Assembly (NCBI GenBank): GCA_003194525.1
Contig: NBIV01000160.1
Location: 1-64,000, forward strand
DNA length: 64,000 nucleotides
Direction of reading: 5' to 3'
Source of the DNA: Gracilariopsis chorda
Taxonomy: Eukaryota; Rhodophyta; Florideophyceae; Gracilariales; Gracilariaceae
The position numbers were made by a program, and so were the translations under genes. The notes below the pieces were generated by a model. It saw only the letters and a list, made by a program, of their open reading frames with translations. It was not told the origin of the DNA and did no database searches. Shown here piece by piece: positions 32,310 to 43,230 of the stretch. The first letter of the stretch is position 1; every line of letters begins with the position of its first letter.

Positions 32310-33090
32310 AACCCATCTCACCGGATCGCGTTTTGATGATACCGTGGTAGTGGCAGAATGGGCGGCGGACTCATTCGATGTCACGCACAGGCAAATCGAA
32401 TACTATACTCTGTAGCATCATCTACGAGCGTAACGAGTTACCACGTACCGTTGCTACGTCTACTAGCTGCCGTGTGTAATACGGGATGATTGCGATTAAC
32501 GTACGGCAGTCGGGCGTATCCTAATTCAGCAGCTCTTCAAATTATGTGAGCTCCGTGGCTAGCACTTGGCACGGTGCTTACCGAACGCTTTGTGGCGCAC
32601 CTCACCTCGTTCTGTCCGAACAAACGATGAGCGCCGCGCTGCACACTCAGTCACGCATGTTCGAATCATGTCACTACCCTTGGTGCGCTTCATGCTACCT
32701 GGAAGAATCCGCAACAAAGTCACACACCTTGTAATTGCTTCGCATTGGATAGCCATGTTCCACAAGCAGATGTACGATGCCGTCATGCTGTGCAAAAGTG
32801 CACTGCTCATTCCGCTTTACATGCCATCACCATCTCCAAGTGGCGTCAGCACGGTCAGCGTTACCACTGCTTGTGGTGGCCTCAATTCGAATGCGTTCGC
32901 TTCCAGTCCTACGGTCGAAACCCGAATCGAAGTGCAGCTGCATGGGTACTAAAGCCTCCCCGCATCGTCCAGCTTCTGTCCCGACTCCCTCATCATCATC
33001 GTCTCACGCAGCTTGTGTGAAAGTCTCATCTCTCATCAGCATCGTACCAAGCCTCTTTGATCCATCCACGGTTATCTATTCCATTGAACA

Positions 33091-33966
33091 ATGTTGGCAG
33101 CACGCAAGTGGTTGTTGGCTCTGGTTGGAGCCGTCTGTACGTTCGGCCTGATTTCACAAACCTATGCACAAGGCGAGGACGGAGCATGCGTCATCACGGA
33201 AACGTCGTGCCCGTGTTCACAAACGGTATCTTCAGGAGTTTGCATGCAGCATGAAGGTAGCGGAATGTGTCTGCTTGGGTCGTGCAAACCATCGTATCGT
33301 TGCGACTGCATGGGATACGAAATGTGCACTCGATCCAGATGCGCTTTATACACGGCGAAAGAAAACGCGCTACCTAGCGAAACGACTCCGTTCGGATGCC
33401 ATTTGACGATTGACGCCGGGACCTGCACCAGATTTGACTACGTGATGCACAGTGTGACAGCGGTGGACAACATGCAAACGGAAGTGAACAGTGTGACTGA
33501 CGCCATTCTTAACGAGAACCTGGAGGTTTATGAAATGGTTGCTGCAATTGAGGCGGACGTCATAGTGACGAACGACGCTTTGAAATCAATGGATCAGATG
33601 CGAAATGAGATGAGTGCTCAGGAGATTGAGAAGATCGAGAAGGATGGCGACTTGGTTATCGATGCTGTAGAAGAGGCTGGTCGTCTGGCATTGGCCGCTA
33701 GCCAAGACGGGAGAAAGGTGTACAAGGGATCGAGAAACCTGGCCAGATTGGCAGCGAAGGCGAGGAAAGCGAACCGAGATGCGGAAGTAGCAGAGAAGCG
33801 ACTCAAAAGCGAAGAAACCCGCGCTGAAAAGGACGGAACGGAGTGCACTACATGCCCAGGGCTGCGGGATGACGTAGAGCGACTGAAGAGTGAGGGCAAA
33901 AAACGCTGTGATTGCGGCTGGACAAGTTGCCAAACAAGCTCGAGAGGACAGCAGGAATGCTCGTGA
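33091..33966 (+). CDS. Secreted Cys-rich/helical protein, array copy 1, frameshifted near the end
   Basis: Identical to copies 2 and 3 up to Lys270. One extra A in the A5 run at about 33898 (A6 here) then changes the frame and replaces the last 55 residues by a short Cys-containing tail ending QQECS, 291 residues in all. The lost part would have run to 34069. The signal peptide and the 12-Cys module remain intact, so a shortened product is possible. Otherwise it is the one broken member of the array. See copy 2 for the full description. Confidence 0.75.
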   Translation: MLAARKWLLALVGAVCTFGLISQTYAQGEDGACVITETSCPCSQTVSSGVCMQHEGSGMCLLGSCKPSYRCDCMGYEMCTRSRCALYTAKENALPSETTPFGCHLTIDAGTCTRFDYVMHSVTAVDNMQTEVNSVTDAILNENLEVYEMVAAIEADVIVTNDALKSMDQMRNEMSAQEIEKIEKDGDLVIDAVEEAGRLALAASQDGRKVYKGSRNLARLAAKARKANRDAEVAEKRLKSEETRAEKDGTECTTCPGLRDDVERLKSEGKKRCDCGWTSCQTSSRGQQECS

Positions 33967-34599
33967 CAACCGTAACAAGATCAAGGAGCTTCGTTCGCAG
34001 TCGGATGAACGCCGTGGTAAAGTTGTTGAAGCTGTGGAAGAGGTGAAGAGACGTGTTGGTCGTCGCTGAAGTGGGACGAGTTGAAGAAGTAATGAGAGTG
34101 AGCAATCTGTTTACGAAAATGAGAGTTTGTTTTGAAATCGCGAGCTCTTGGCACCAGACGCATATCTTCTTGTGTTCCGAGTTCGAAAGTAAACTTGAAT
34201 AGGCAGGCGTTTTCCGCTACAATACGAGTTACCGCGCTGTTGGTTGTCGTGGTCGAAGAGCGTCTCGCTTAAACCATTCAGCATTCCGTCTGCGTCGCAC
34301 CATCATAGAAAAAGGGAACTCCCTTACATCAAATGTAGCTACGCGGGCACCTCAGCTCCACGGGGGTGAGTAGGCGCAGCTGAGCATGAAGGGCTAAAGG
34401 GACCATAACGAAGATCATTTCTTCAGGTCATCATCTATCAACTGTGAAGCCCGAGCAATACAATCTACACCGTTCGACTACGCACCGTGCAGCTCGCCAT
34501 CGTTTCGCGTTGGTACCTTAGTACCAACCAGTAATTCGAACTTGGCGCAGGGGTGCTTCGTATCTACAGCATAGCACTCATATTGCTTGGGATGCGTGC

Positions 34600-34850
34600 C
34601 TGATTCAGTTCTGTCCTAAGTTAGGACGGAACTGAATCAGAACGCATGGGATAGTGTTTGCGTTTTTTCTACGGGCGTAGGCAACGGCGTTAACTTTCTA
34701 GGATATGGAAGGCTAATCAGCTATTCGGCGACCAAATTGCCCTGATAGATCCAACCGCATCTCCGTTTGGCTTCTTCGTCCGGCTTAACTTGATAGGCTT
34801 TTGTAGCCTTTTCTGAAGGTCGGCACACCTCGACGGGCGGAACATAGTAA
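34600..34850. repeat. Array insert 1: 20-bp palindrome plus dispersed repeat
   Basis: Palindrome TGATTCAGTTCTGTCCTAA / TTAGGACGGAACTGAATCA (34601-34619, 34621-34639) has one mismatch and a one-base loop; one more C-G pair flanks it. The segment related to 19655-19855 follows. The older, diverged unit end at 32095-32310 lacks this stretch, so it looks like an insertion made before the array was amplified. Confidence 0.7.
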
Positions 34851-35669
34851 AGGATTGCTTCACTTAAAGAAAGAGCACATCTGCGCACAACCCATCTCAC
34901 CGGATCGCGTTTTGATGATACCGTGGTAGTGGCAGAATGGGCGGCGGACTCATTCGATGTCACGCACAGGCAAATCGAATACTATACTCTGTAGCATCAT
35001 CTACGAGCGTAACGAGTTACCACGTACCGTTGCTACGTCTACTAGCTGCCGTGTGTAATACGGGATGATTGCGATTAACGTACGGCAGTCGGGCGTATCC
35101 TAATTCAGCAGCTCTTCAAATTATGTGAGCTCCGTGGCTAGCACTTGGCACGGTGCTTACCGAACGCTTTGTGGCGCACCTCACCTCGTTCTGTCCGAAC
35201 AAACGATGAGCGCCGCGCTGCACACTCAGTCACGCATGTTCGAATCATGTCACTACCCTTGGTGCGCTTCATGCTACCTGGAAGAATCCGCAACAAAGTC
35301 ACACACCTTGTAATTGCTTCGCATTGGATAGCCATGTTCCACAAGCAGATGTACGATGCCGTCATGCTGTGCAAAAGTGCACTGCTCATTCCGCTTTACA
35401 TGCCATCACCATCTCCAAGTGGCGTCAGCACGGTCAGCGTTACCACTGCTTGTGGTGGCCTCAATTCGAATGCGTTCGCTTCCAGTCCTACGGTCGAAAC
35501 CCGAATCGAAGTGCAGCTGCATGGGTACTAAAGCCTCCCCGCATCGTCCAGCTTCTGTCCCGACTCCCTCATCATCATCGTCTCACGCAGCTTGTGTGAA
35601 AGTCTCATCTCTCATCAGCATCGTACCAAGCCTCTTTGATCCATCCACGGTTATCTATTCCATTGAACA

Positions 35670-36647
35670 ATGTTGGCAGCACGCAAGTGGTTGTTGGCTC
35701 TGGTTGGAGCCGTCTGTACGTTCGGCCTGATTTCACAAACCTATGCACAAGGCGAGGACGGAGCATGCGTCATCACGGAAACGTCGTGCCCGTGTTCACA
35801 AACGGTATCTTCAGGAGTTTGCATGCAGCATGAAGGTAGCGGAATGTGTCTGCTTGGGTCGTGCAAACCATCGTATCGTTGCGACTGCATGGGATACGAA
35901 ATGTGCACTCGATCCAGATGCGCTTTATACACGGCGAAAGAAAACGCGCTACCTAGCGAAACGACTCCGTTCGGATGCCATTTGACGATTGACGCCGGGA
36001 CCTGCACCAGATTTGACTACGTGATGCACAGTGTGACAGCGGTGGACAACATGCAAACGGAAGTGAACAGTGTGACTGACGCCATTCTTAACGAGAACCT
36101 GGAGGTTTATGAAATGGTTGCTGCAATTGAGGCGGACGTCATAGTGACGAACGACGCTTTGAAATCAATGGATCAGATGCGAAATGAGATGAGTGCTCAG
36201 GAGATTGAGAAGATCGAGAAGGATGGCGACTTGGTTATCGATGCTGTAGAAGAGGCTGGTCGTCTGGCATTGGCCGCTAGCCAAGACGGGAGAAAGGTGT
36301 ACAAGGGATCGAGAAACCTGGCCAGATTGGCAGCGAAGGCGAGGAAAGCGAACCGAGATGCGGAAGTAGCAGAGAAGCGACTCAAAAGCGAAGAAACCCG
36401 CGCTGAAAAGGACGGAACGGAGTGCACTACATGCCCAGGGCTGCGGGATGACGTAGAGCGACTGAAGAGTGAGGGCAAAAACGCTGTGATTGCGGCTGGA
36501 CAAGTTGCCAAACAAGCTCGAGAGGACAGCAGGAATGCTCGTGACAACCGTAACAAGATCAAGGAGCTTCGTTCGCAGTCGGATGAACGCCGTGGTAAAG
36601 TTGTTGAAGCTGTGGAAGAGGTGAAGAGACGTGTTGGTCGTCGCTGA
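35670..36647 (+). CDS. Secreted Cys-rich/helical protein, array copy 2 (full length)
   Basis: 325 residues, family not recognised. Residues 1-27 form a classical signal peptide (basic start, WLLALVGAVCTFGLI core, AQG cleavage region). Residues 33-112 hold 12 cysteines (33, 40, 42, 51, 60, 65, 71, 73, 79, 84, 103, 112), probably a disulphide-bonded module. From about 120 to the end it is highly charged, Ala-rich and apparently helical, with one further pair C252-x2-C255 and a very basic C-terminus (RRVGRR). An extracellular or cell-wall role is likely from the signal and cysteines. The helical part recalls LEA- or apolipoprotein-like helices only in composition. Identical in protein to copy 3. 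Confidence 0.85.
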   Translation: MLAARKWLLALVGAVCTFGLISQTYAQGEDGACVITETSCPCSQTVSSGVCMQHEGSGMCLLGSCKPSYRCDCMGYEMCTRSRCALYTAKENALPSETTPFGCHLTIDAGTCTRFDYVMHSVTAVDNMQTEVNSVTDAILNENLEVYEMVAAIEADVIVTNDALKSMDQMRNEMSAQEIEKIEKDGDLVIDAVEEAGRLALAASQDGRKVYKGSRNLARLAAKARKANRDAEVAEKRLKSEETRAEKDGTECTTCPGLRDDVERLKSEGKNAVIAAGQVAKQAREDSRNARDNRNKIKELRSQSDERRGKVVEAVEEVKRRVGRR

Positions 36648-37177
36648 AGTGGGACGAGTTGAAGAAGTAATGAGAGTGAGCAATCTGTTTACGAAAATGA
36701 GAGTTTGTTTTGAAATCGCGAGCTCTTGGCACCAGACGCATATCTTCTTGTGTTCCGAGTTCGAAAGTAAACTTGAATAGGCAGGCGTTTTCCGCTACAA
36801 TACGAGTTACCGCGCTGTTGGTTGTCGTGGTCGAAGAGCGTCTCGCTTAAACCATTCAGCATTCCGTCTGCGTCGCACCATCATAGAAAAAGGGAACTCC
36901 CTTACATCAAATGTAGCTACGCGGGCACCTCAGCTCCACGGGGGTGAGTAGGCGCAGCTGAGCATGAAGGGCTAAAGGGACCATAACGAAGATCATTTCT
37001 TCAGGTCATCATCTATCAACTGTGAAGCCCGAGCAATACAATCTACACCGTTCGACTACGCACCGTGCAGCTCGCCATCGTTTCGCGTTGGTACCTTAGT
37101 ACCAACCAGTAATTCGAACTTGGCGCAGGGGTGCTTCGTATCTACAGCATAGCACTCATATTGCTTGGGATGCGTGC

Positions 37178-37428
37178 CTGATTCAGTTCTGTCCTAAGTT
37201 AGGACGGAACTGAATCAGAACGCATGGGATAGTGTTTGCGTTTTTTCTACGGGCGTAGGCAACGGCGTTAACTTTCTAGGATATGGAAGGCTAATCAGCT
37301 ATTCGGCGACCAAATTGCCCTGATAGATCCAACCGCATCTCCGTTTGGCTTCTTCGTCCGGCTTAACTTGATAGGCTTTTGTAGCCTTTTCTGAAGGTCG
37401 GCACACCTCGACGGGCGGAACATAGTAA
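37178..37428. repeat. Array insert 2: palindrome plus dispersed repeat
   Basis: Same structure as at 34600-34850, shifted by 2578 bp. Palindrome arms are 37179-37197 and 37199-37217. Confidence 0.7.
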
Positions 37429-38247
37429 AGGATTGCTTCACTTAAAGAAAGAGCACATCTGCGCACAACCCATCTCACCGGATCGCGTTTTGATGATACC
37501 GTGGTAGTGGCAGAATGGGCGGCGGACTCATTCGATGTCACGCACAGGCAAATCGAATACTATACTCTGTAGCATCATCTACGAGCGTAACGAGTTACCA
37601 CGTACCGTTGCTACGTCTACTAGCTGCCGTGTGTAATACGGGATGATTGCGATTAACGTACGGCAGTCGGGCGTATCCTAATTCAGCAGCTCTTCAAATT
37701 ATGTGAGCTCCGTGGCTAGCACTTGGCACGGTGCTTACCGAACGCTTTGTGGCGCACCTCACCTCGTTCTGTCCGAACAAACGATGAGCGCCGCGCTGCA
37801 CACTCAGTCACGCATGTTCGAATCATGTCACTACCCTTGGTGCGCTTCATGCTACCTGGAAGAATCCGCAACAAAGTCACACACCTTGTAATTGCTTCGC
37901 ATTGGATAGCCATGTTCCACAAGCAGATGTACGATGCCGTCATGCTGTGCAAAAGTGCACTGCTCATTCCGCTTTACATGCCATCACCATCTCCAAGTGG
38001 CGTCAGCACGGTCAGCGTTACCACTGCTTGTGGTGGCCTCAATTCGAATGCGTTCGCTTCCAGTCCTACGGTCGAAACCCGAATCGAAGTGCAGCTGCAT
38101 GGGTACTAAAGCCTCCCCGCATCGTCCAGCTTCTGTCCCGACTCCCTCATCATCATCGTCTCACGCAGCTTGTGTGAAAGTCTCATCTCTCATCAGCATC
38201 GTACCAAGCCTCTTTGATCCATCCACGGTTATCTATTCCATTGAACA

Positions 38248-39225
38248 ATGTTGGCAGCACGCAAGTGGTTGTTGGCTCTGGTTGGAGCCGTCTGTACGTT
38301 CGGCCTGATTTCACAAACCTATGCACAAGGCGAGGACGGAGCATGCGTCATCACGGAAACGTCGTGCCCGTGTTCACAAACGGTATCTTCAGGAGTTTGC
38401 ATGCAGCATGAAGGTAGCGGAATGTGTCTGCTTGGGTCGTGCAAACCATCGTATCGTTGCGACTGCATGGGATACGAAATGTGCACTCGATCCAGATGCG
38501 CTTTATACACGGCGAAAGAAAACGCGCTACCTAGCGAAACGACTCCGTTCGGATGCCATTTGACGATTGACGCCGGGACCTGCACCAGATTTGACTACGT
38601 GATGCACAGTGTGACAGCGGTGGACAACATGCAAACGGAAGTGAACAGTGTGACTGACGCCATTCTTAACGAGAACCTGGAGGTTTATGAAATGGTTGCT
38701 GCAATTGAGGCGGACGTCATAGTGACGAACGACGCTTTGAAATCAATGGATCAGATGCGAAATGAGATGAGTGCTCAGGAGATTGAGAAGATCGAGAAGG
38801 ATGGCGACTTGGTTATCGATGCTGTAGAAGAGGCTGGTCGTCTGGCATTGGCCGCTAGCCAAGACGGGAGAAAGGTGTACAAGGGATCGAGAAACCTGGC
38901 CAGATTGGCAGCGAAGGCGAGGAAAGCGAACCGAGATGCGGAAGTAGCAGAGAAGCGACTCAAAAGCGAAGAAACCCGCGCTGAAAAGGACGGAACGGAG
39001 TGCACTACATGCCCAGGGCTGCGGGATGACGTAGAGCGACTGAAGAGTGAGGGCAAAAACGCTGTGATTGCGGCTGGACAAGTTGCCAAACAAGCTCGAG
39101 AGGACAGCAGGAATGCTCGTGACAACCGTAACAAGATCAAGGAGCTTCGTTCGCAGTCGGATGAACGCCGTGGTAAAGTTGTTGAAGCTGTGGAAGAGGT
39201 GAAGAGACGTGTTGGTCGTCGCTGA
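38248..39225 (+). CDS. Secreted Cys-rich/helical protein, array copy 3 (full length)
   Basis: 325 residues, the same protein as copy 2: signal peptide, 12-Cys module, charged helical C-terminal part with C252 and C255. The surrounding unit is also unchanged, so expression signals should be shared with the other copies. Confidence 0.85.
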   Translation: MLAARKWLLALVGAVCTFGLISQTYAQGEDGACVITETSCPCSQTVSSGVCMQHEGSGMCLLGSCKPSYRCDCMGYEMCTRSRCALYTAKENALPSETTPFGCHLTIDAGTCTRFDYVMHSVTAVDNMQTEVNSVTDAILNENLEVYEMVAAIEADVIVTNDALKSMDQMRNEMSAQEIEKIEKDGDLVIDAVEEAGRLALAASQDGRKVYKGSRNLARLAAKARKANRDAEVAEKRLKSEETRAEKDGTECTTCPGLRDDVERLKSEGKNAVIAAGQVAKQAREDSRNARDNRNKIKELRSQSDERRGKVVEAVEEVKRRVGRR

Positions 39226-39755
39226 AGTGGGACGAGTTGAAGAAGTAATGAGAGTGAGCAATCTGTTTACGAAAATGAGAGTTTGTTTTGAAATCGCGAG
39301 CTCTTGGCACCAGACGCATATCTTCTTGTGTTCCGAGTTCGAAAGTAAACTTGAATAGGCAGGCGTTTTCCGCTACAATACGAGTTACCGCGCTGTTGGT
39401 TGTCGTGGTCGAAGAGCGTCTCGCTTAAACCATTCAGCATTCCGTCTGCGTCGCACCATCATAGAAAAAGGGAACTCCCTTACATCAAATGTAGCTACGC
39501 GGGCACCTCAGCTCCACGGGGGTGAGTAGGCGCAGCTGAGCATGAAGGGCTAAAGGGACCATAACGAAGATCATTTCTTCAGGTCATCATCTATCAACTG
39601 TGAAGCCCGAGCAATACAATCTACACCGTTCGACTACGCACCGTGCAGCTCGCCATCGTTTCGCGTTGGTACCTTAGTACCAACCAGTAATTCGAACTTG
39701 GCGCAGGGGTGCTTCGTATCTACAGCATAGCACTCATATTGCTTGGGATGCGTGC

Positions 39756-40006
39756 CTGATTCAGTTCTGTCCTAAGTTAGGACGGAACTGAATCAGAACG
39801 CATGGGATAGTGTTTGCGTTTTTTCTACGGGCGTAGGCAACGGCGTTAACTTTCTAGGATATGGAAGGCTAATCAGCTATTCGGCGACCAAATTGCCCTG
39901 ATAGATCCAACCGCATCTCCGTTTGGCTTCTTCGTCCGGCTTAACTTGATAGGCTTTTGTAGCCTTTTCTGAAGGTCGGCACACCTCGACGGGCGGAACA
40001 TAGTAA
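39756..40006. repeat. Array insert 3: palindrome plus dispersed repeat
   Basis: Third copy of the insert, with palindrome arms at 39757-39775 and 39777-39795. Copy 4 of the gene has no such insert after it because the array ends first. Confidence 0.7.
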
Positions 40007-40825
40007 AGGATTGCTTCACTTAAAGAAAGAGCACATCTGCGCACAACCCATCTCACCGGATCGCGTTTTGATGATACCGTGGTAGTGGCAGAATGGGCGG
40101 CGGACTCATTCGATGTCACGCACAGGCAAATCGAATACTATACTCTGTAGCATCATCTACGAGCGTAACGAGTTACCACGTACCGTTGCTACGTCTACTA
40201 GCTGCCGTGTGTAATACGGGATGATTGCGATTAACGTACGGCAGTCGGGCGTATCCTAATTCAGCAGCTCTTCAAATTATGTGAGCTCCGTGGCTAGCAC
40301 TTGGCACGGTGCTTACCGAACGCTTTGTGGCGCACCTCACCTCGTTCTGTCCGAACAAACGATGAGCGCCGCGCTGCACACTCAGTCACGCATGTTCGAA
40401 TCATGTCACTACCCTTGGTGCGCTTCATGCTACCTGGAAGAATCCGCAACAAAGTCACACACCTTGTAATTGCTTCGCATTGGATAGCCATGTTCCACAA
40501 GCAGATGTACGATGCCGTCATGCTGTGCAAAAGTGCACTGCTCATTCCGCTTTACATGCCATCACCATCTCCAAGTGGCGTCAGCACGGTCAGCGTTACC
40601 ACTGCTTGTGGTGGCCTCAATTCGAATGCGTTCGCTTCCAGTCCTACGGTCGAAACCCGAATCGAAGTGCAGCTGCATGGGTACTAAAGCCTCCCCGCAT
40701 CGTCCAGCTTCTGTCCCGACTCCCTCATCATCATCGTCTCACGCAGCTTGTGTGAAAGTCTCATCTCTCATCAGCATCGTACCAAGCCTCTTTGATCCAT
40801 CCACGGTTATCTATTCCATTGAACA

Positions 40826-41803
40826 ATGTTGGCAGCACGCAAGTGGTTGTTGGCTCTGGTTGGAGCCGTCTGTACGTTCGGCCTGATTTCACAAACCTAT
40901 GCACAAGGCGAGGACGGAGCATGCGTCATCACGGAAACGTCGTGCCCGTGTTCACAAACGGTATCTTCAGGAGTTTGCATGCAGCATGAAGGTAGCGGAA
41001 TGTGTCTGCTTGGGTCGTGCAAACCATCGTATCGTTGCGACTGCATGGGATACGAAATGTGCACTCGATCCAGATGCGCTTTATACACGGCGAAAGAAAA
41101 CGCGCTACCTAGCGAAACGACTCCGTTCGGATGCCATTTGACGATTGACGCCGGGACCTGCACCAGATTTGACTACGTGATGCACAGTGTGACAGCGGTG
41201 GACAACATGCAAACGGAAGTGAACAGTGTGACTGACGCCATTCTTAACGAGAACCTGGAGGTTTATGAAATGGTTGCTGCAATTGAGGCGGACGTCATAG
41301 TGACGAACGACGCTTTGAAATCAATGGATCAGATGCGAAATGAGATGAGTGCTCAGGAGATTGAGAAGATCGAGAAGGATGGCGACTTGGTTATCGATGC
41401 TGTAGAAGAGGCTGGTCGTCTGGCATTGGCCGCTAACCAAGACGGGAGAAAGGTGTACAAGGGATCGAGAAACCTGGCCAGATTGGCAGCGAAGGCGAGG
41501 AAAGCGAACCGAGATGCGGAAGTAGCAGAGAAGCGACTCAAAAGCGAAGAAACCCGTGCTGAAAAGGACGGAACGGAGTGCACTACATGCCCAGGGCTGC
41601 GGGATGACGTAGAGCGACTGAAGAGTGAGAGCAAAAACGCTGTGATTGCGGCTGGACAAGTTGCCAAACAAGCTCGAGAGGACAGCAGGAATGCTCGTGA
41701 CAACCGTAACAAGATCAAGGAGCTTCGTTCGCAGTCGGATGAACGCCGTGGTAAAGTTGTTGAAGCTGTGGAAGAGGTGAAGAGACGTGTTGGTCGTCGC
41801 TGA
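40826..41803 (+). CDS. Secreted Cys-rich/helical protein, array copy 4 (full length, slightly diverged)
   Basis: 325 residues. It differs from copies 2 and 3 by Ser204 to Asn, Gly269 to Ser and one silent change in the Arg244 codon. All cysteines and the signal peptide are kept. It is the last gene of the array; its downstream region becomes a diverged version of the unit after about 42030. Confidence 0.85.
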   Translation: MLAARKWLLALVGAVCTFGLISQTYAQGEDGACVITETSCPCSQTVSSGVCMQHEGSGMCLLGSCKPSYRCDCMGYEMCTRSRCALYTAKENALPSETTPFGCHLTIDAGTCTRFDYVMHSVTAVDNMQTEVNSVTDAILNENLEVYEMVAAIEADVIVTNDALKSMDQMRNEMSAQEIEKIEKDGDLVIDAVEEAGRLALAANQDGRKVYKGSRNLARLAAKARKANRDAEVAEKRLKSEETRAEKDGTECTTCPGLRDDVERLKSESKNAVIAAGQVAKQAREDSRNARDNRNKIKELRSQSDERRGKVVEAVEEVKRRVGRR

Positions 41804-42030
41804 AGTGGGACGAGTTGAAGAAGTAATGAGAGTGAGCAATCTGTTTACGAAAATGAGAGTTTGTTTTGAAATCGCGAGCTCTTGGCACCAGACGCATATC
41901 TGCTTGTGTTCCGAGTTCGAAAGTAAACTTGAATAGGCAGGCGTTTTCCGCTACAATACGAGTTACCGCGCTGTTGGTTGTCGTGGTCGAAGAGCGTCTC
42001 GCTTAAACCATTCAGCATTCCGTCTGCGTC

Positions 42031-43230
42031 GCATCATCGTAGAAAAAGGGAACTCCCTTACGTCAAGTGCAGCCACGCAGGCGCTTTGGCTATGCGGAGA
42101 CGAGTGGGCGCAGCTGAGCATGATGGGGAGCTAGCGAAGATCGTCGTGTCAGATCACTTTGATCTATCTAATATGCGACCAAAGCTCCAGCTCTGGGACA
42201 ACCAGACTAAGCAACGCACCAGTTGGTCCCGATGCACAGAAATCTGACGGGAGTAAGGTGGAGAGCTGACAAACAACCAGTGCCAAGCACGGGAGCTCTC
42301 CGCTGAGCTCTTCAAACGAGGGTTAAACGGTTACCGTCGTAGACTCAAACACTGTACAGGAAGGGGCGAATCTACCCCAGGTAGGTGAGGTAGCAGAAAC
42401 AGTCAATCATAGAGCCAAGTCAGACTTCCGGTACCAGCTTATTTGGGCCCATTTGGGCAGGTTCCTCCTCAACCAACAGCGGCCCTCCATTTCACATCTG
42501 CTCCAATCGATATTGCGAGGAAGACTTCGTGACGCTCTCGACCTACTTAGCGCTCGCCAAGTGTTTGTGGAACGCTTACGAAGACAAAGCAAAGTTTGGC
42601 GCCAATTGTTCAATACCCAGATCTCAGTTCTTGTTCATCTAAACTCTAAACCTGTTTGCAATTCTTGCCAATCTCGATATCTATCTTTGTACAGTAGCAG
42701 AACATCAAAAGATCGTTTTCATACTTTATTGATCTATGAAGTGGAGTACAAAGACGTGGAAGGCTGTCTTGTCACAAGGTGATGACAAAAAGGCTTCGAA
42801 ACTGTGCCAAAAATTTTACGAAGACGTCAATAAGTTTAACAATTTTAATCTCTTCTCTACTGCTCAAAAATTTTGATTGATACATTCGCACGTCTAAGAA
42901 ATCGTAAAACCAGAAATCCGTGAGAAATGTACAGTATTAATAGTCCAAAATGCCAGAAAAGATGCTTGCTTGTGCAGCGATGTCATTTTCTCTGCAATCC
43001 TTCCAACGAAACCAATACTTGGTGTCTGCTTTTGTCCATGAGAAACTGTAATCGTGATGACCGGATATGAAATCCTTTAAAAGCAGAAAACGTTTCCAAA
43101 GAAGCTTGCATGGAGATACTTGAGTCAATGGGCGAGATTCTTACTAAAAACTGTTCCAAAGTTGAATTTTAGGTTTGAACCGTGCTTTTATTACTGAATT
43201 TATCGAAGAAGCACAAAAACCCCTAAAACC
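42031..43230. other. Spacer between array and gypsy element 2
   Basis: The first ~130 bp are a diverged continuation of the array unit (shared AGGCGC/GGGCGCAGCTGAGCATGA words). After that there is no supportable gene. A variant of the GGGTTAAA motif (GGGTTAAACGGTTACCG) is at 42320-42336. From 42780 the sequence is AT-rich. Confidence 0.5.

Larger units (their letters stand above)
32310..42030 (+). repeat. Tandem array of 3.77 near-identical 2578-bp units
   Basis: The same sequence returns every 2578 bp (2579 from unit 1 to 2 because of one extra A). Each unit holds one secreted-protein gene, about 780 bp of upstream sequence, and about 1.0 kb of downstream sequence that includes the palindrome and the dispersed repeat. 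Internal differences are few: an A5 to A6 change in copy 1 and a handful of substitutions in copy 4. Outside 32310-42030 the sequence is still recognisably related at both ends but with many differences. Confidence 0.95.

Noticed and set aside
32655..32675. GTTCGAATC word resembling a tRNA B box
   Set aside because: No matching A box, acceptor stem or cloverleaf could be formed around it. No tRNA gene was found in the window.
32566..32952. 128-codon ORF upstream of each array gene
   Set aside because: It is repeated only because the whole unit is repeated. It has no signal peptide or domain and overlaps other frames of the presumed promoter region.
32310..42030. CRISPR-like or satellite interpretation of the direct repeats
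   Set aside because: The unit is 2.6 kb with a full gene and no short repeat-spacer pattern, and the window is eukaryotic.
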